Source: UBA5314 sp035560815
Lineage (GTDB): Bacteria; Bacillota; Syntrophomonadia; Syntrophomonadales; Syntrophomonadaceae
Reading direction: 5' to 3'
NCBI GenBank assembly: GCA_035560815.1
Contig: DATMYR010000069.1
Span: 62,001 to 126,000 of the forward strand
Length of the DNA: 64,000 bases
Position numbers and translations under genes: made by a program
Notes under the pieces: model-generated
Databases searched by the model: none
Told to the model about the DNA's origin: nothing
What the model saw: only the letters and a program-made list of their open reading frames with translations
Part shown: in pieces, positions 1-8,798 of the stretch
How the letters are laid out: each line of letters opens with the position of its first letter
How positions within the stretch are numbered: position 1 is the stretch's first letter

Positions 1-431
1 TCCCGTTTTTCAATGAAGATTTGGAGGGCGAACCATTACCTGAAGCCGTTCTGAACTTGGCCAAAGCTGTGCAGGAGGCCGATGCTTTGCTTCTGTCTAC
101 CCCAGAATACAATTACTCAGTGCCTCCGGTGCTAAAAAACGCTATCGACTGGGTATCCCGCCCCAGCACCGGCGCCCCTGCCAATGGCAAGCCGGTGGCT
201 ATTATTAGCGCTTCCCCGGGAATGTTCGGAGGGGCTCGCGCCCAGTATCACTTGCGCCAGGTGTGTGTCGTTGTAAATATGCTGCCTCTGAACAAACCTG
301 AGGTTTTCATCATGCAAGCCCATACCAAATTTGATCAGGATTTAAAACTAATTGATGCGTATACTCGCAATGCCATTAGTGGCTTGCTCCAGGCTTTGGT
401 AGCCTGGACCCGCTTGCTCAAGGGCATTTAA
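1..431 (+). CDS. NADPH-dependent FMN reductase family protein (5' end outside window)
   Basis: The reading frame is open from the window edge, so the true start lies upstream; about 142 codons are visible. The segment TPEYNYSVPPVLKNAIDW is the signature of the FMN_red family, flavodoxin-like flavoproteins that reduce FMN or quinones with NAD(P)H in the cytoplasm. The following stretch SASPGMFGGARAQYHLR also matches that family, where a Gly-rich loop contacts the flavin. The family is usually about 180-190 residues, so roughly the last three quarters are present. The physiological substrate (flavin, quinone, chromate-type xenobiotic) cannot be told from sequence. No downstream partner is close: the next gene is 160 bp away. 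Confidence 0.85.
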   Translation, partial: PFFNEDLEGEPLPEAVLNLAKAVQEADALLLSTPEYNYSVPPVLKNAIDWVSRPSTGAPANGKPVAIISASPGMFGGARAQYHLRQVCVVVNMLPLNKPEVFIMQAHTKFDQDLKLIDAYTRNAISGLLQALVAWTRLLKGI

Positions 432-590
432 GAACCCTGAGATGGGGTTTAGGTGAAATCCTTTCCTTTGAAACTATCCAGTGGTATACTCCGCTTGCTC
501 TATTAACACTATTCTGCACTTCATCGGCGTATCAGCATACAAGACGGAAGGGAAAGCTAAATTAAGATCGGAATATAAGGAGGCGGAGAG

Positions 591-761
591 ATGGATAGGA
601 GCAAAGCTGAGGATATCATCAATTCCCTGGGGGTAATCGAGGTGCTCTACCAGGGCTCTCCAGTTTGGATCGAAGAACTGCAGGGATATACAGCCCAGAT
701 AAAATATCTGAATGACGGAAAGCGCAAACAGGTGGATGTTACCGATCTGGTCGAAGCTTAG
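591..761 (+). CDS. H-type small acid-soluble spore protein (SspH-like)
   Basis: A 56-residue protein starting at ATG 591 behind a strong ribosome site (AAGGAGGCGG, 578-587). It begins MDRSKAEDIINS, continues with VIEVLYQGSPVWIEEL and ends VDVTDLVEA. This layout matches the H-type SASP family of Bacillus and Clostridia (alternating short helix, V-x-YxGxPVxI strand, C-terminal xxLVE). These proteins are made late in the forespore and are packed in the spore core. Expression is therefore expected from a forespore sigma factor, but I did not identify a promoter. It stands alone, with the macro-domain gene 100 bp downstream. It is shorter than typical automatic gene-calling cut-offs and easily missed. 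Confidence 0.72.
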   Translation: MDRSKAEDIINSLGVIEVLYQGSPVWIEELQGYTAQIKYLNDGKRKQVDVTDLVEA

Positions 762-860
762 AGGCCTAGCAGTATTATCCTGGGAGGCATATTCATCTGG
801 CCGGGATACGGGATGTATTGCGGCAGGTTCGGCATGGATTCCGAATAGGAGCGGACGGAA

Positions 861-1412
861 ATGGGGAGGGTTCACTTGGGGAAGGAGATTTCAGAGGTTA
901 CAATTCAGGTTGTTCAAGGTGACATTACCAGGCAGCCGGATTTGGATATTATCGTCAATGCTGCCAACACCAGATTGATGGGTGGCGGGGGCGTGGATGG
1001 CGCGATTCACCGGGCTGCCGGGCCGCAGTTGAAAGAAGAAAGCGGTCGTCTTGGCCCCATTCATACCGGTCAGGCGGTGCTGACTGGCGCTTATCGCCTG
1101 CCCAATAGGTATGTCATACACTGTGTGGGACCGGTATACGGCCGGGATAAACCAGAAGCCAAGCTCCTGGCTGATTGCTATCGCAATGCCCTGAAACTGG
1201 CCGAGGAAAAGCATATTGCATCGATCGGTTTTCCCGCTATTTCCACCGGCATATATGGCTACCCTATGGAGGAAGCAGCTCGGGTTATGTTCACGACATT
1301 TATGGAAATGATCACCACTCTTCATTATGTAGAGCTCCTCCGTGTAGTGCTTTTTGATCAAGAGGCATGTATGCTTCATCAAAAGGTCTTAACTTCTCTA
1401 TTTGAGAATTAG
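861..1412 (+). CDS. Macro domain protein, probable O-acetyl-ADP-ribose / ADP-ribosyl-ester deacetylase
   Basis: A 183-residue single-domain protein of the MacroD/YmdB type. The ADP-ribose binding loop NAANTRLMGGGGVDGAIH (residues 33-50) carries the conserved Asn pair and the Asp of the GVD motif. The second loop STGIYGYP (128-135) is the phosphate-binding loop of the same family. Enzymes of this class hydrolyse O-acetyl-ADP-ribose and remove mono-ADP-ribose from acidic side chains. ATG 861 has AGGAG at 846-850; a TTG at 876 is an alternative. C-terminal residues 150-183 are less conserved. No ADP-ribosyltransferase or sirtuin gene is nearby, so the partner is unknown. Confidence 0.88.
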   Translation: MGRVHLGKEISEVTIQVVQGDITRQPDLDIIVNAANTRLMGGGGVDGAIHRAAGPQLKEESGRLGPIHTGQAVLTGAYRLPNRYVIHCVGPVYGRDKPEAKLLADCYRNALKLAEEKHIASIGFPAISTGIYGYPMEEAARVMFTTFMEMITTLHYVELLRVVLFDQEACMLHQKVLTSLFEN

Positions 1413-1715
1413 TCATTTTGTCAGCCATCGCTGTCTGGTTAGGACTTTTTGCCCTCCTGCTCTTGAGCGCTTACCGCTTGGTCAGAAGTCTGAGGAATAG
1501 AAACAGTTAAGAGTCTGGGAGCAGATTGGTGAACACCAGTGGACAAGAGAGGTTCAGGCAGGTTATATTGGTTATAGGTATATATTTTTATCATTAAGCC
1601 AAGCGACACGAATTCAAGCCGACCAAGTGTTTGAAAATGTGAATTGGGGAAAGAAACAACCAGGGACGGTGCCCGATTCAAGGGATGCCTCTGATCTGGG
1701 GAGGAGTGAAAGGTT
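1413..1715. other. Intergenic stretch with one weak short ORF
   Basis: No well-supported gene. On the plus strand TTG 1418 to stop 1510 encodes 30 residues that read like a single membrane helix (AVWLGLFALLLLSAYRLV). It lacks a Shine-Dalgarno site and is not called. Around 1660-1690 there is a fragment (AGGGACGGTGCCC) that resembles the GGGGACGG-type palindromic repeats seen elsewhere in the window. The SD of the next gene, GAGGAG, lies at 1701-1706. Confidence 0.4.
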
Positions 1716-3134
1716 GTGAACAGCCTGTATAATCTCGTCAACCAAAACAGAGACTTTTTGAGCAAGCGAACCATTTTCTATGCCCAAAATTATCATTTTG
1801 CAGCCTATGCACCAATTCTTCCCCAGGTTTGGCAGACCGCCCTCAATGAAATGGTTGACGCCTTCCTCTCTGCCCTGGATGGACCAGGTCTCAATCCTCC
1901 CCTGGATTTTTATGATAATTACAGTCGTGATCCCTTATGTGCTTTTGGCATCCTGGAGGCTCAAAAACAGCGCCATCGGGGAGTCACGCTGGAGTTGTTT
2001 CTTGGTTTGATAAAATATTTTCGCCAGGCATTTCGGGATTTGATCCAGGAACAACAGATGGGAACGGACGAAGAACGAAGTTCTGGCCAATTGATTGAGC
2101 GATTTTTTGATCGGGTTGAGATCGGGGTCTGTTTGGACTGGACAGGGGAACACCGAGACGAACTGATTAAAAACATGCAAGATGCCAACCTGGAATTGGC
2201 CTATGAAAAGAATAAGTACCTGGCGATTTTTGAAAGCATTTCCAACCCGGTTATATTGCTGAATCAACAGCACCTGGTAGAAAATATGAATTATGCTGCC
2301 GTAGACCTCTTAATGTCAGGAAATCATAAGGTTCCCGATGACCACGCTTTGAATAATGGGCAGATCAGAGTGGAGCACTTGATGCCCTGGTTAGTGGAAG
2401 AGGTTTTTGAGTTCATTAGCAGCAATAGCGATCAGGCCACAATAGAGAAAGAAATACTTTTGAGCGAAGATGACCGGCGGCATCTGGTAATCAAGTTTCA
2501 CCGCTTGATTGACATTAGCGACCGCTTTAAGGGGACTGTGCTCATCCTCAATGATGTTACCGAGGCCAAACAGGCTGAAGAGGCATTACGCTATATGAGT
2601 TTTCATGATGAATTGACCGGCTTGTTTAATCGAGCCTATTTCGAGCAGGAAATGCTGCGCCTGGAAAATGGACGTTCTGATCCCCTGGGGATTATCAGCT
2701 TTGACGTAGACGGGCTGAAGTTGGTGAACGATGTGCTGGGTCACCAGGCCGGTGATTTGCTGCTGGCTGCAGCTGCATCGGTGATCCACCAGTGCTTCCG
2801 GGAAAACGATGTGGTGGCTCGGATCGGGGGAGACGAGTTTGCTGTACTGCTGCCCAACAGCCAGACAGAGGATGTGGAGCGGGCCGCCCAGCGGACGCGC
2901 GAAGCTGTTGAATCTCATAATAAAGACAACCCGCACTTGCCCTTGAGTTTATCTCAGGGCTGGGCGGTCCGGGACGATCTGTCTACCAGTCTGAGCCGAA
3001 TATACCAGCAAGCCGACCATCAGATGTACCGCGAAAAGCCTTGGAACCGGGAAGTGTTTCACCAGCGATTCCTGGAATTATATAAACAATTCGGCAACGA
3101 GTTGTACAACCATGATCTGATCACGACGGGATGA
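1716..3134 (+). CDS. Diguanylate cyclase with PAS sensor domain
   Basis: A 472-residue cytosolic protein with GTG start at 1716 and GAGGAG nine bases before it. Residues 1-150 are a helical region without a motif I recognise (perhaps a sensory four-helix domain). Roughly 155-285 form a PAS domain (YLAIFESISNPVILLNQ), and 290-455 a GGDEF domain. The catalytic GGDEF sequence is intact at 371-375, and RxxD (REND, 362-365) sits exactly five residues before it, the product-inhibition I-site. The protein should therefore make c-di-GMP from two GTP and be feedback-inhibited. There is no transmembrane segment. A PilZ-type receptor for c-di-GMP is encoded at 15.9 kb. Confidence 0.9.
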   Translation: MNSLYNLVNQNRDFLSKRTIFYAQNYHFAAYAPILPQVWQTALNEMVDAFLSALDGPGLNPPLDFYDNYSRDPLCAFGILEAQKQRHRGVTLELFLGLIKYFRQAFRDLIQEQQMGTDEERSSGQLIERFFDRVEIGVCLDWTGEHRDELIKNMQDANLELAYEKNKYLAIFESISNPVILLNQQHLVENMNYAAVDLLMSGNHKVPDDHALNNGQIRVEHLMPWLVEEVFEFISSNSDQATIEKEILLSEDDRRHLVIKFHRLIDISDRFKGTVLILNDVTEAKQAEEALRYMSFHDELTGLFNRAYFEQEMLRLENGRSDPLGIISFDVDGLKLVNDVLGHQAGDLLLAAAASVIHQCFRENDVVARIGGDEFAVLLPNSQTEDVERAAQRTREAVESHNKDNPHLPLSLSQGWAVRDDLSTSLSRIYQQADHQMYREKPWNREVFHQRFLELYKQFGNELYNHDLITTG

Positions 3135-3153
3135 TGCAGGCGGGGATTGGAAT

Positions 3154-3179
3154 GGCGGCCGAAGGCCGCCCTTTTTTTG
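3154..3179 (+). terminator. Rho-independent terminator
   Basis: A GC-only stem GGCGGCC / GGCCGCC with a GAA loop is followed by CTTTTTTT, 19 bases after the stop of the diguanylate cyclase gene. Confidence 0.88.
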
Positions 3180-3237
3180 CCCCGTACCTGGTTCTTTTGT
3201 CCGTTTGCATATTCCAGGGGAACATATTATAACGCAA

Positions 3238-4044
3238 TCAACCTGCACAAAGGGCATCATCACGAAAACCCGGTTCAGCAGTCTGATGCTGAGGAAGGGG
3301 ACGGCTCACCCCGGCGGTACCGCCTGTAACCGGCGTATTTGCCGATTCTGTTAAGCCTGGTGCAAAGTCGCATTTCCCGAAATAGGAGGATGCGGAATGA
3401 GAAGCCAGGAAGTTGGATAATATGGACACAAAGCGTTCGGAATGCCTTTCTTCCAGGAGCTGCAGGCAGAGCTCCCGAGAGGGTTGAAGTTGATTGAGGA
3501 GTTCCATGATGCGATCCTCGGGTAATAACAAGCTGATCAAGGAGGGAAGGATGATTTCCCGGTCGCTTTCATCCAATTCCAGGCGAGTCAGAGCATGGGC
3601 GGCTCGATCTGCCGAAACTTGATCTCCGTCCAACAACAGCATATATAGATAATCTTTGCTCATAGGACTGCGGATAATAGCCAGATCTTTAAGTGTCTGC
3701 TCTTGATCCTTCTCTATTTCACCGGAAAGAAGGTCATCGGTGAATCCCAGATAGTCAAAAGCGGTATAAAAATCACCTTCTTCTCGAGAAGCAAAAGCCA
3801 GCATTAACTGATAGATGTATGGACGGTGGGAAAGATGATAGGTGTGAAAAACAGGAGATTCGCCTGCTAACACTCGTTCCATAACTCTCTGCACCGGCAT
3901 CTTGTACAGGGAAGTAAAGTGCTGGTATCGCTTTTGCCGGCGTTGCATCATCAGATGGCGGCCTAAGAGAATAAGCCCTGTTACCGTTCCAGCCAAAACC
4001 CCGATGATAAAATTAATAATTAAGCTGGACACAATACTATTCAA
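3238..4044 (-). CDS. Hypothetical membrane-anchored protein with HEAT-like helices
   Basis: A 268-residue protein that I do not recognise. Residues 5-27 form one transmembrane helix (IINFIIGVLAGTVTGLILL), after which a basic stretch (RRQKRY) suggests the rest is cytoplasmic. Residues 60-215 are helix-rich, with a repeated pattern of Leu and acidic residues that resembles HEAT/armadillo solenoids (for example AAHALTRLELDESDREIILP). The last 50 residues change character: they are rich in Ser, Thr, Gly and Pro, which could be a disordered tail or the product of a frameshift. The TTG start at 4044 has only a weak GAGG upstream. It is divergent from the carbonic anhydrase gene. Confidence 0.6.
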   Translation of the reverse strand: MNSIVSSLIINFIIGVLAGTVTGLILLGRHLMMQRRQKRYQHFTSLYKMPVQRVMERVLAGESPVFHTYHLSHRPYIYQLMLAFASREEGDFYTAFDYLGFTDDLLSGEIEKDQEQTLKDLAIIRSPMSKDYLYMLLLDGDQVSADRAAHALTRLELDESDREIILPSLISLLLPEDRIMELLNQLQPSRELCLQLLEERHSERFVSILSNFLASHSASSYFGKCDFAPGLTESANTPVTGGTAGVSRPLPQHQTAEPGFRDDALCAG

Positions 4045-4263
4045 AGGGGAACCTCGCTTTCTTATTCTCGTTGTGAAGATGGGTGAACTAATATCCTCTC
4101 ATAAAATATCGATATCCTGAACATAAATTATTAATTCTAACAACCCATTGGCAAGACTGCTCCAGCCCACAATAGACTGGCAAATATCAATTCAGGCAGG
4201 GAAACAAGTTTATCAAGGCGAAATGTTTCAACATGAATAAAATTAACGGAGGTGCCTCTCATA

Positions 4264-4887
4264 ATGCCACATAATAGCACAAACGGTCATAGTGGGGAGG
4301 GTGCAGTGAGCGCCCAGCAGGCAAAACAATTATTAGTGGAAGGGAACAAGCGCTTTGTTTCCGGAGAAATAGGGCAGAAAGAGCTGGGTGCCGGAAGGCG
4401 GATTGATCTTTTCGAAAATGGCCAGTTCCCGTTTGCCGTCGTACTGACCTGCTCCGATTCCCGGGTTCCTCCCGAACTGCTCTTCGATCAGGGCCTGGGT
4501 CAGTTGTTCGTAGTACGGGTGGCAGGCAATGTGGTGGATCCTGTAGCCCTGGGCAGTATTGAATATGGTGCAGAGCATCTCGGCGCACCTCTCTTGGTGG
4601 TTTTAGGGCACAGCAACTGCGGAGCGGTAAAAGCCAGTGTTGATGGAGGCGAAGCCCCGGGCAGCATCGGTGCATTGGTGGCCAAGATCAAGCCTTCAGT
4701 GGACAAGATGAAGGCAGCCGGAGCCAGTGGTGCCAACTTATATGAAAAGGTTGAGGACGAAAATGTCAGGGCGGTTATCGCTGAAATCGGAGAGAGCCCG
4801 GTGGTCCAACACCTGGTCCAGCATGGACATCTGGAAGTGGTCGGAGCCAAATACCTTCTGGATAGTGGGGAAGTGGTATTTTTCTAG
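4264..4887 (+). CDS. Beta-class carbonic anhydrase
   Basis: The enzyme interconverts CO2 and bicarbonate. With the start at ATG 4264 the protein has 207 residues. Zinc ligands and catalytic dyad of the beta class are present: Cys63, Asp65 and Arg67 in TCSDSRVPPE, then His116 and Cys119 in GHSNCGAV. A GTG at 4252 opens the same frame, but it overlaps the Shine-Dalgarno AACGGAGGTG (4245-4254), so the ATG ten bases further on is the better start. No signal peptide is seen, so the enzyme is cytosolic. It is a single-gene unit, ended by a hairpin eight bases downstream. In a fatty-acid oxidiser it may supply bicarbonate for carboxylases or anaplerosis, which is inference. Confidence 0.93.
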   Translation: MPHNSTNGHSGEGAVSAQQAKQLLVEGNKRFVSGEIGQKELGAGRRIDLFENGQFPFAVVLTCSDSRVPPELLFDQGLGQLFVVRVAGNVVDPVALGSIEYGAEHLGAPLLVVLGHSNCGAVKASVDGGEAPGSIGALVAKIKPSVDKMKAAGASGANLYEKVEDENVRAVIAEIGESPVVQHLVQHGHLEVVGAKYLLDSGEVVFF

Positions 4888-4894
4888 GAACAAT

Positions 4895-4942
4895 CAGGCC
4901 GAATGACGGAAGCGAATATCTGCGCGTTCGTCATTCGGCCTG
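4895..4942 (+). terminator. Perfect 14-bp inverted repeat after carbonic anhydrase
   Basis: CAGGCCGAATGACG (4895-4908) and its exact complement (4929-4942) flank a 20-base loop. Only a short T-rich stretch follows, so termination efficiency is uncertain. The position directly after the stop codon fits a terminator. Confidence 0.6.
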
Positions 4943-5017
4943 TTATATGCCCGCTTTGTCAAAACCCTCAGGGAGCTCTTATGAACTCCCGGGTTAATTA
5001 CAATGTCGGAGGTTTCT

Positions 5018-5938
5018 ATGCTAGCCATACTTTCCATCCTGGCCCCCATCTTCCTGGTGCTTTTTGGAGGGGTGCTCCTGCGCCGCAGGAACTTGCTCAA
5101 GGAGACTTATATAAATACCACCAACCACTTGATCTACTATTTGTTCCTGCCGGCTTTGCTCTTTTCGAAGATAGCCCAATCTGATTTTCGAACCGTATTC
5201 AGTCTGCCCCCAGTACTAATCATGGGGGGAGCCATCCTGGCTGTTTTCCTGTTCAGTCTAGCCTTGAGCCGGGTTTTGCGTTTTTCACTGGCTGTACAAG
5301 GAACTTTTACCAACGACAACTTCCGCTCCAATTTCATGTATATCGGGTTACCAGTCTGCTTTTATGCCCTGGGTGAAAGGGGCCTGGCAGCCGGGAGTGT
5401 GTTGACAGCCTTCGCTGTTCCTCTGGTCAATATCCTGTCCGTCCTGGCTTTTGCCGCGTCCAATAAGGAGTTTAACCTGGGGCGATTGATGCGGGAGACA
5501 TTTCAGAACCCCTTGGTAATCGCTGCCCTGTTGGGTATACTCTGTTCCATTCTGCAAATCACGTTGCCGGATTTTTTGCATCAAACCATGGCACTGCTGG
5601 GTCAGGCAACCCTGCCTCTGGCTTTATTATGCATCGGCGCAAGCCTGAAGCTGAAGAGTTTGAATAACAACCTAATCATCCTGGCGGGGAGCGCGTTGAT
5701 TAAACTTCTCCTCCTGCCTTATTGCGCCTACCTCATGTTCCGATTCTTGAACCTGCCACTGGATGTGCCTGCTTTCAGCCTTATGATTATGCTGGCAGCC
5801 CCCAGCGCGGAAATAAATTATATTCTGGCCGAAGAAATGAACGGCGATCCCGAGCTGGCCAATGCTACTATCGTTTTAACCACCCTTTTATGCCCATTGA
5901 CCTATCTTATCTGGCTTAGTTTGCTTGGTATTCATTGA
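5018..5938 (+). CDS. Auxin efflux carrier (AEC) family transporter
   Basis: A 306-residue integral membrane protein with about ten hydrophobic segments, matching the AEC / malonate-type permease family. Bacterial members export or import small organic acids (malate, malonate and others); the substrate here is unknown. I start it at ATG 5018, because GGAGGT (5008-5013) lies just before it and the protein then begins with a membrane helix (MLAILSILAPIFLVLFGGVL). An in-frame ATG at 5003 has no ribosome site. Typical family features are two five-helix halves and a Pro-Leu-Ala-Leu segment (ATLPLALLCIGASLKL) near the start of the second half. No adjacent enzyme indicates a substrate. Confidence 0.88.
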   Translation: MLAILSILAPIFLVLFGGVLLRRRNLLKETYINTTNHLIYYLFLPALLFSKIAQSDFRTVFSLPPVLIMGGAILAVFLFSLALSRVLRFSLAVQGTFTNDNFRSNFMYIGLPVCFYALGERGLAAGSVLTAFAVPLVNILSVLAFAASNKEFNLGRLMRETFQNPLVIAALLGILCSILQITLPDFLHQTMALLGQATLPLALLCIGASLKLKSLNNNLIILAGSALIKLLLLPYCAYLMFRFLNLPLDVPAFSLMIMLAAPSAEINYILAEEMNGDPELANATIVLTTLLCPLTYLIWLSLLGIH

Positions 5939-6128
5939 GCTGTGACTCAGGCGTCCATCCTCATTTTCCCCTCATGATATTGCGCTGCTTGCAGACTTCT
6001 TCGACATTTCATTCCCCGTCATCTTGCTTCGGAGTTCCCGAAAACATGTATTAAGAATATCTTAATAAAAGGCTGTTTTGTCTACGCTTGGCCTGTAGCC
6101 TTTGTATCGAAAAAGAAAGGTGATTATT

Positions 6129-7502
6129 TTGAAAAAGCAAAGTGCTCAAAGTGCCTGCCAGGCGCCGATGAATCCGGAATTCACTAGACAAGCGACCGGG
6201 GGGCTGTTCGCGCTTAGTGGACAACAAGGCCGTCAGTTGGGCTTTGTGCCCCATCCTTTAAAGCTTGATCATCTCAAGGGACTTCGTACTCTGGCCGGTA
6301 AAGCACCCAAAGCTTTGCCTACTTCCTATGACCTGCGGCGCCAGGGGCGGGTGAGTCCGGTTAAGGACCAGGGCCCGGCCGGAACCTGTTGGGCTTTTGC
6401 CAGTTACGGGTCTATGGAGTCCTGTTTATTACCAGGCGAATCCTGGAATTTTTCCGAAAACAACATGAAAAACCTGTTAAGTGAAGACTGTCCCCAGGGT
6501 TTTGACCGGCCGCCCGACGGTGGGGGAAATGAGCTTATGGCAGCCGCCTACCTGGCGCGCTGGAGCGGTCCGGTTACCGAGGCCCAAGACCCCTATGATC
6601 CGCACAACGGCGGTCTATGCACTGAACTTGATCCCCAGAAGCACCTGACCCGAGTAGTATTTGTTCCTGACCGGCAAGGCTCTACGGACAATGACAATCT
6701 CAAAACCGCCATTATGAATTATGGAGCTGTTTTTACTTCGCTGTATTATGATGACAGTGCCTATCAAGAGACCAACTCTGCCTACTACTATAATGGCCGG
6801 GCGCAAGCCAATCACGCCATATGCCTGGTAGGCTGGAACGATCTTTATAGCAAAAGTAATTTCAAAAGCCGTCCATCCGGAGACGGTGCTTATATAGCTC
6901 AAAACAGCTGGGGCACCTCCTGGGGTGATCAAGGCTTTTTCTATATCTCCTATTATGATTCTGTTGTAGGGACCGCCAACGCGCTTTTTAACCGCAGCGA
7001 TAGTCCTGACACATTCAAAGTCAATTACCAGTACGACCCGCTGGGTTGGGTAACTTCTATCGGCTATGGCCAAAGCAGTGCCTGGCTGGCCAACCGATTT
7101 CAAGCCAGCGGGGATCATAAAGTGGGGGCAGTAGCCTGGTATGCGGCCTCACCAGAATCCAGTTATGAATTATATATCTATCTGGATCCGACCGCCAGCG
7201 ATCCCCGCAGCGGACAACAAGCGCTGGCCTTAAAAGGTAGTTCGGGTGATCCAGCTTATTTCACGCGCGTTCTTCCGACAGCGGTGAATCTAAAGAAAGG
7301 CCAATGGTTTTCTGTAGCTTTGAAAATAAATACCCCCGGCTATAACTATCCTGTCCCCGTACAGATGCCCATCTCCGGATACAGCAGTCAGGCTCAAGCG
7401 GGGAGCGGGAAAAGTTTTATCAGCCTGGACGGCAGTCAATGGGAGGATATAACCACCGTCTGGTCCAACACCAGTGTATGCATCAAAGCTATAGCTTTGT
7501 AG
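6129..7502 (+). CDS. C1 (papain) family cysteine protease with C-terminal lectin-like domain
   Basis: The papain fold is complete. Numbered from TTG 6129 these are the oxyanion Gln81 (PVKDQGPAGT), catalytic Cys87 (TCWAFA), His229 (ANHAICLVGW) and Asn259 (AQNSWGTSWGDQGFF). Residues from about 290 to 457 are a beta-rich tail of the type annotated as a lectin-like domain in anaerobe and archaeal C1A proteins. The TTG start is chosen because GAAAGGTG (6115-6122) lies seven bases upstream; an earlier in-frame TTG at 6102 has no SD. There is no signal peptide and no obvious propeptide beyond 60 residues. The protease may act inside the cell or leave it by another route; substrate unknown. Confidence 0.88.
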   Translation: MKKQSAQSACQAPMNPEFTRQATGGLFALSGQQGRQLGFVPHPLKLDHLKGLRTLAGKAPKALPTSYDLRRQGRVSPVKDQGPAGTCWAFASYGSMESCLLPGESWNFSENNMKNLLSEDCPQGFDRPPDGGGNELMAAAYLARWSGPVTEAQDPYDPHNGGLCTELDPQKHLTRVVFVPDRQGSTDNDNLKTAIMNYGAVFTSLYYDDSAYQETNSAYYYNGRAQANHAICLVGWNDLYSKSNFKSRPSGDGAYIAQNSWGTSWGDQGFFYISYYDSVVGTANALFNRSDSPDTFKVNYQYDPLGWVTSIGYGQSSAWLANRFQASGDHKVGAVAWYAASPESSYELYIYLDPTASDPRSGQQALALKGSSGDPAYFTRVLPTAVNLKKGQWFSVALKINTPGYNYPVPVQMPISGYSSQAQAGSGKSFISLDGSQWEDITTVWSNTSVCIKAIAL

Positions 7503-7630
7503 CACTAGACCGAATAGGGTACAACCGATTCTTTTTAATGACTGAGGCTTTGCAGCGTTTAATTTTGGCACACGACTACTAACGGGGTATAATGGGCTCA
7601 TGAGATTTTTTCCTGGGAGGTGGTTGTGCG

Positions 7631-8653
7631 GTGGGCAGGTTCTTTTATCTATTGCTGGCGGCCATACCAGTAAGTATTTATGGTAAATTTGCCGATCATC
7701 CAACCCTTATGTTTTTCAGCGCCTGTCTGGCCATTATTCCCCTGGCAGGTATCATGGGTAAGGCTACAGAAAGTCTTGCTTCCTATACTGGGGAACGGGT
7801 GGGGGGCTTCATCAACGCCACCTTTGGCAACGCCACGGAACTGCTGATTACCGTATTCGCCCTCCAGGCGGGTTTGTATGATGTGGTTAAGGCTTCAATT
7901 GCGGGAAGTATTATGGGCAACATCCTGCTGGTATTGGGCCTGGCCATCCTGGCCGGGGGGTTAAAAAACGGGTCCCAGTCTTTTGACCGGGTGCATGTTA
8001 ACAATCAGACCAGTCTCATGTTTTTGGCCGTCATCGCACTGATTATTCCGGCGGTGTTTTTTGCTTCACCCGGGCAGGCAGATAAGCTTGGCAATTTTAG
8101 CGTGGTGGTAGCCGCAATTCTGCTGTTGATCTACCTGAGCGGTTTGGTTTTTGCTATTAAGCGGTCAGGCGGGACTAGTGAGATAAAAAGTGGAAGATGG
8201 AGCAGGTCCTTGTCGGTGGTATTGCTGGGCCTCACCACTGTCGTTATCGCCATAGAAAGTGAATTGCTGGTGGCTGGGATAGAATCGGTAACCCACCTGT
8301 TAGGCTGGTCTACGTTTTTCATCGGTATCGTGATCATTCCCATCATCGGCAATGCTGCTGAACATTTCACCGCTGTGCTCATGGCCTGGAAAAATAAAAT
8401 CGACCTGGCTTTCGAAATCGCGGTAGGTTCCAGTACCCAGATGGCTATGTTAATCACCCCGCTGCTGGTCTTCCTGGGACTGTTCCTGAACCGCCCTATG
8501 AACATCATGTTCAACTTCCACGAGATCGTTTCCGTAGCCCTGGCAGTGCTTATTGCCCAGTTTGTCAGTCTGGACGGTGAATCGAATTGGTTGGAAGGCA
8601 GCCTGCTGGTAGCCGCCTATGCCATCATGGCCATTGCCTTCTACTTTATTTAA
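7631..8653 (+). CDS. Calcium/cation:proton antiporter (CaCA superfamily, CAX/ChaA type)
   Basis: A 340-residue membrane protein with about eleven helices arranged as an inverted duplication. Both alpha-repeats that form the ion path are present: GNATELLITVFAL (66-78) and GNAAEHFTAVLMA (about 240-252). Each holds the conserved Glu that coordinates Ca2+. CAX proteins expel Ca2+ (or Na+, K+) in exchange for protons across the cytoplasmic membrane. The GTG start has GGGAGG ten bases upstream. A 15-bp stem-loop lies 57 bp after the stop. The gene is monocistronic, and selectivity cannot be read from the sequence. Confidence 0.92.
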   Translation: MGRFFYLLLAAIPVSIYGKFADHPTLMFFSACLAIIPLAGIMGKATESLASYTGERVGGFINATFGNATELLITVFALQAGLYDVVKASIAGSIMGNILLVLGLAILAGGLKNGSQSFDRVHVNNQTSLMFLAVIALIIPAVFFASPGQADKLGNFSVVVAAILLLIYLSGLVFAIKRSGGTSEIKSGRWSRSLSVVLLGLTTVVIAIESELLVAGIESVTHLLGWSTFFIGIVIIPIIGNAAEHFTAVLMAWKNKIDLAFEIAVGSSTQMAMLITPLLVFLGLFLNRPMNIMFNFHEIVSVALAVLIAQFVSLDGESNWLEGSLLVAAYAIMAIAFYFI

Positions 8654-8709
8654 CCTGCCTGCTGACATTTCGCTGACCTTGTGTCCCCCCTAACATTGGC
8701 AATATATAG

Positions 8710-8749
8710 ATGGTTCTGACTGTCGTAAATTGGTGACAGTCAGAACCAT
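8710..8749. terminator. 15-bp perfect stem-loop between convergent genes
   Basis: ATGGTTCTGACTGTC (8710-8724) pairs perfectly with 8735-8749 around a ten-base loop. It sits between the plus-strand antiporter and the minus-strand exported-protein gene and could end both. There is only a weak T run on either side. Confidence 0.55.
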
Positions 8750-8798
8750 TCGTTAGTCTATGGTCTTAGCTAAATGTTAAAGAATTTCAAGGTAAATA

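Noticed and set aside
3238..3420. Frameshift at the C-terminus of the HEAT-like protein
   Set aside because: The tail has unusual composition, but no alternative frame gives a convincing continuation, so a frameshift was not called.
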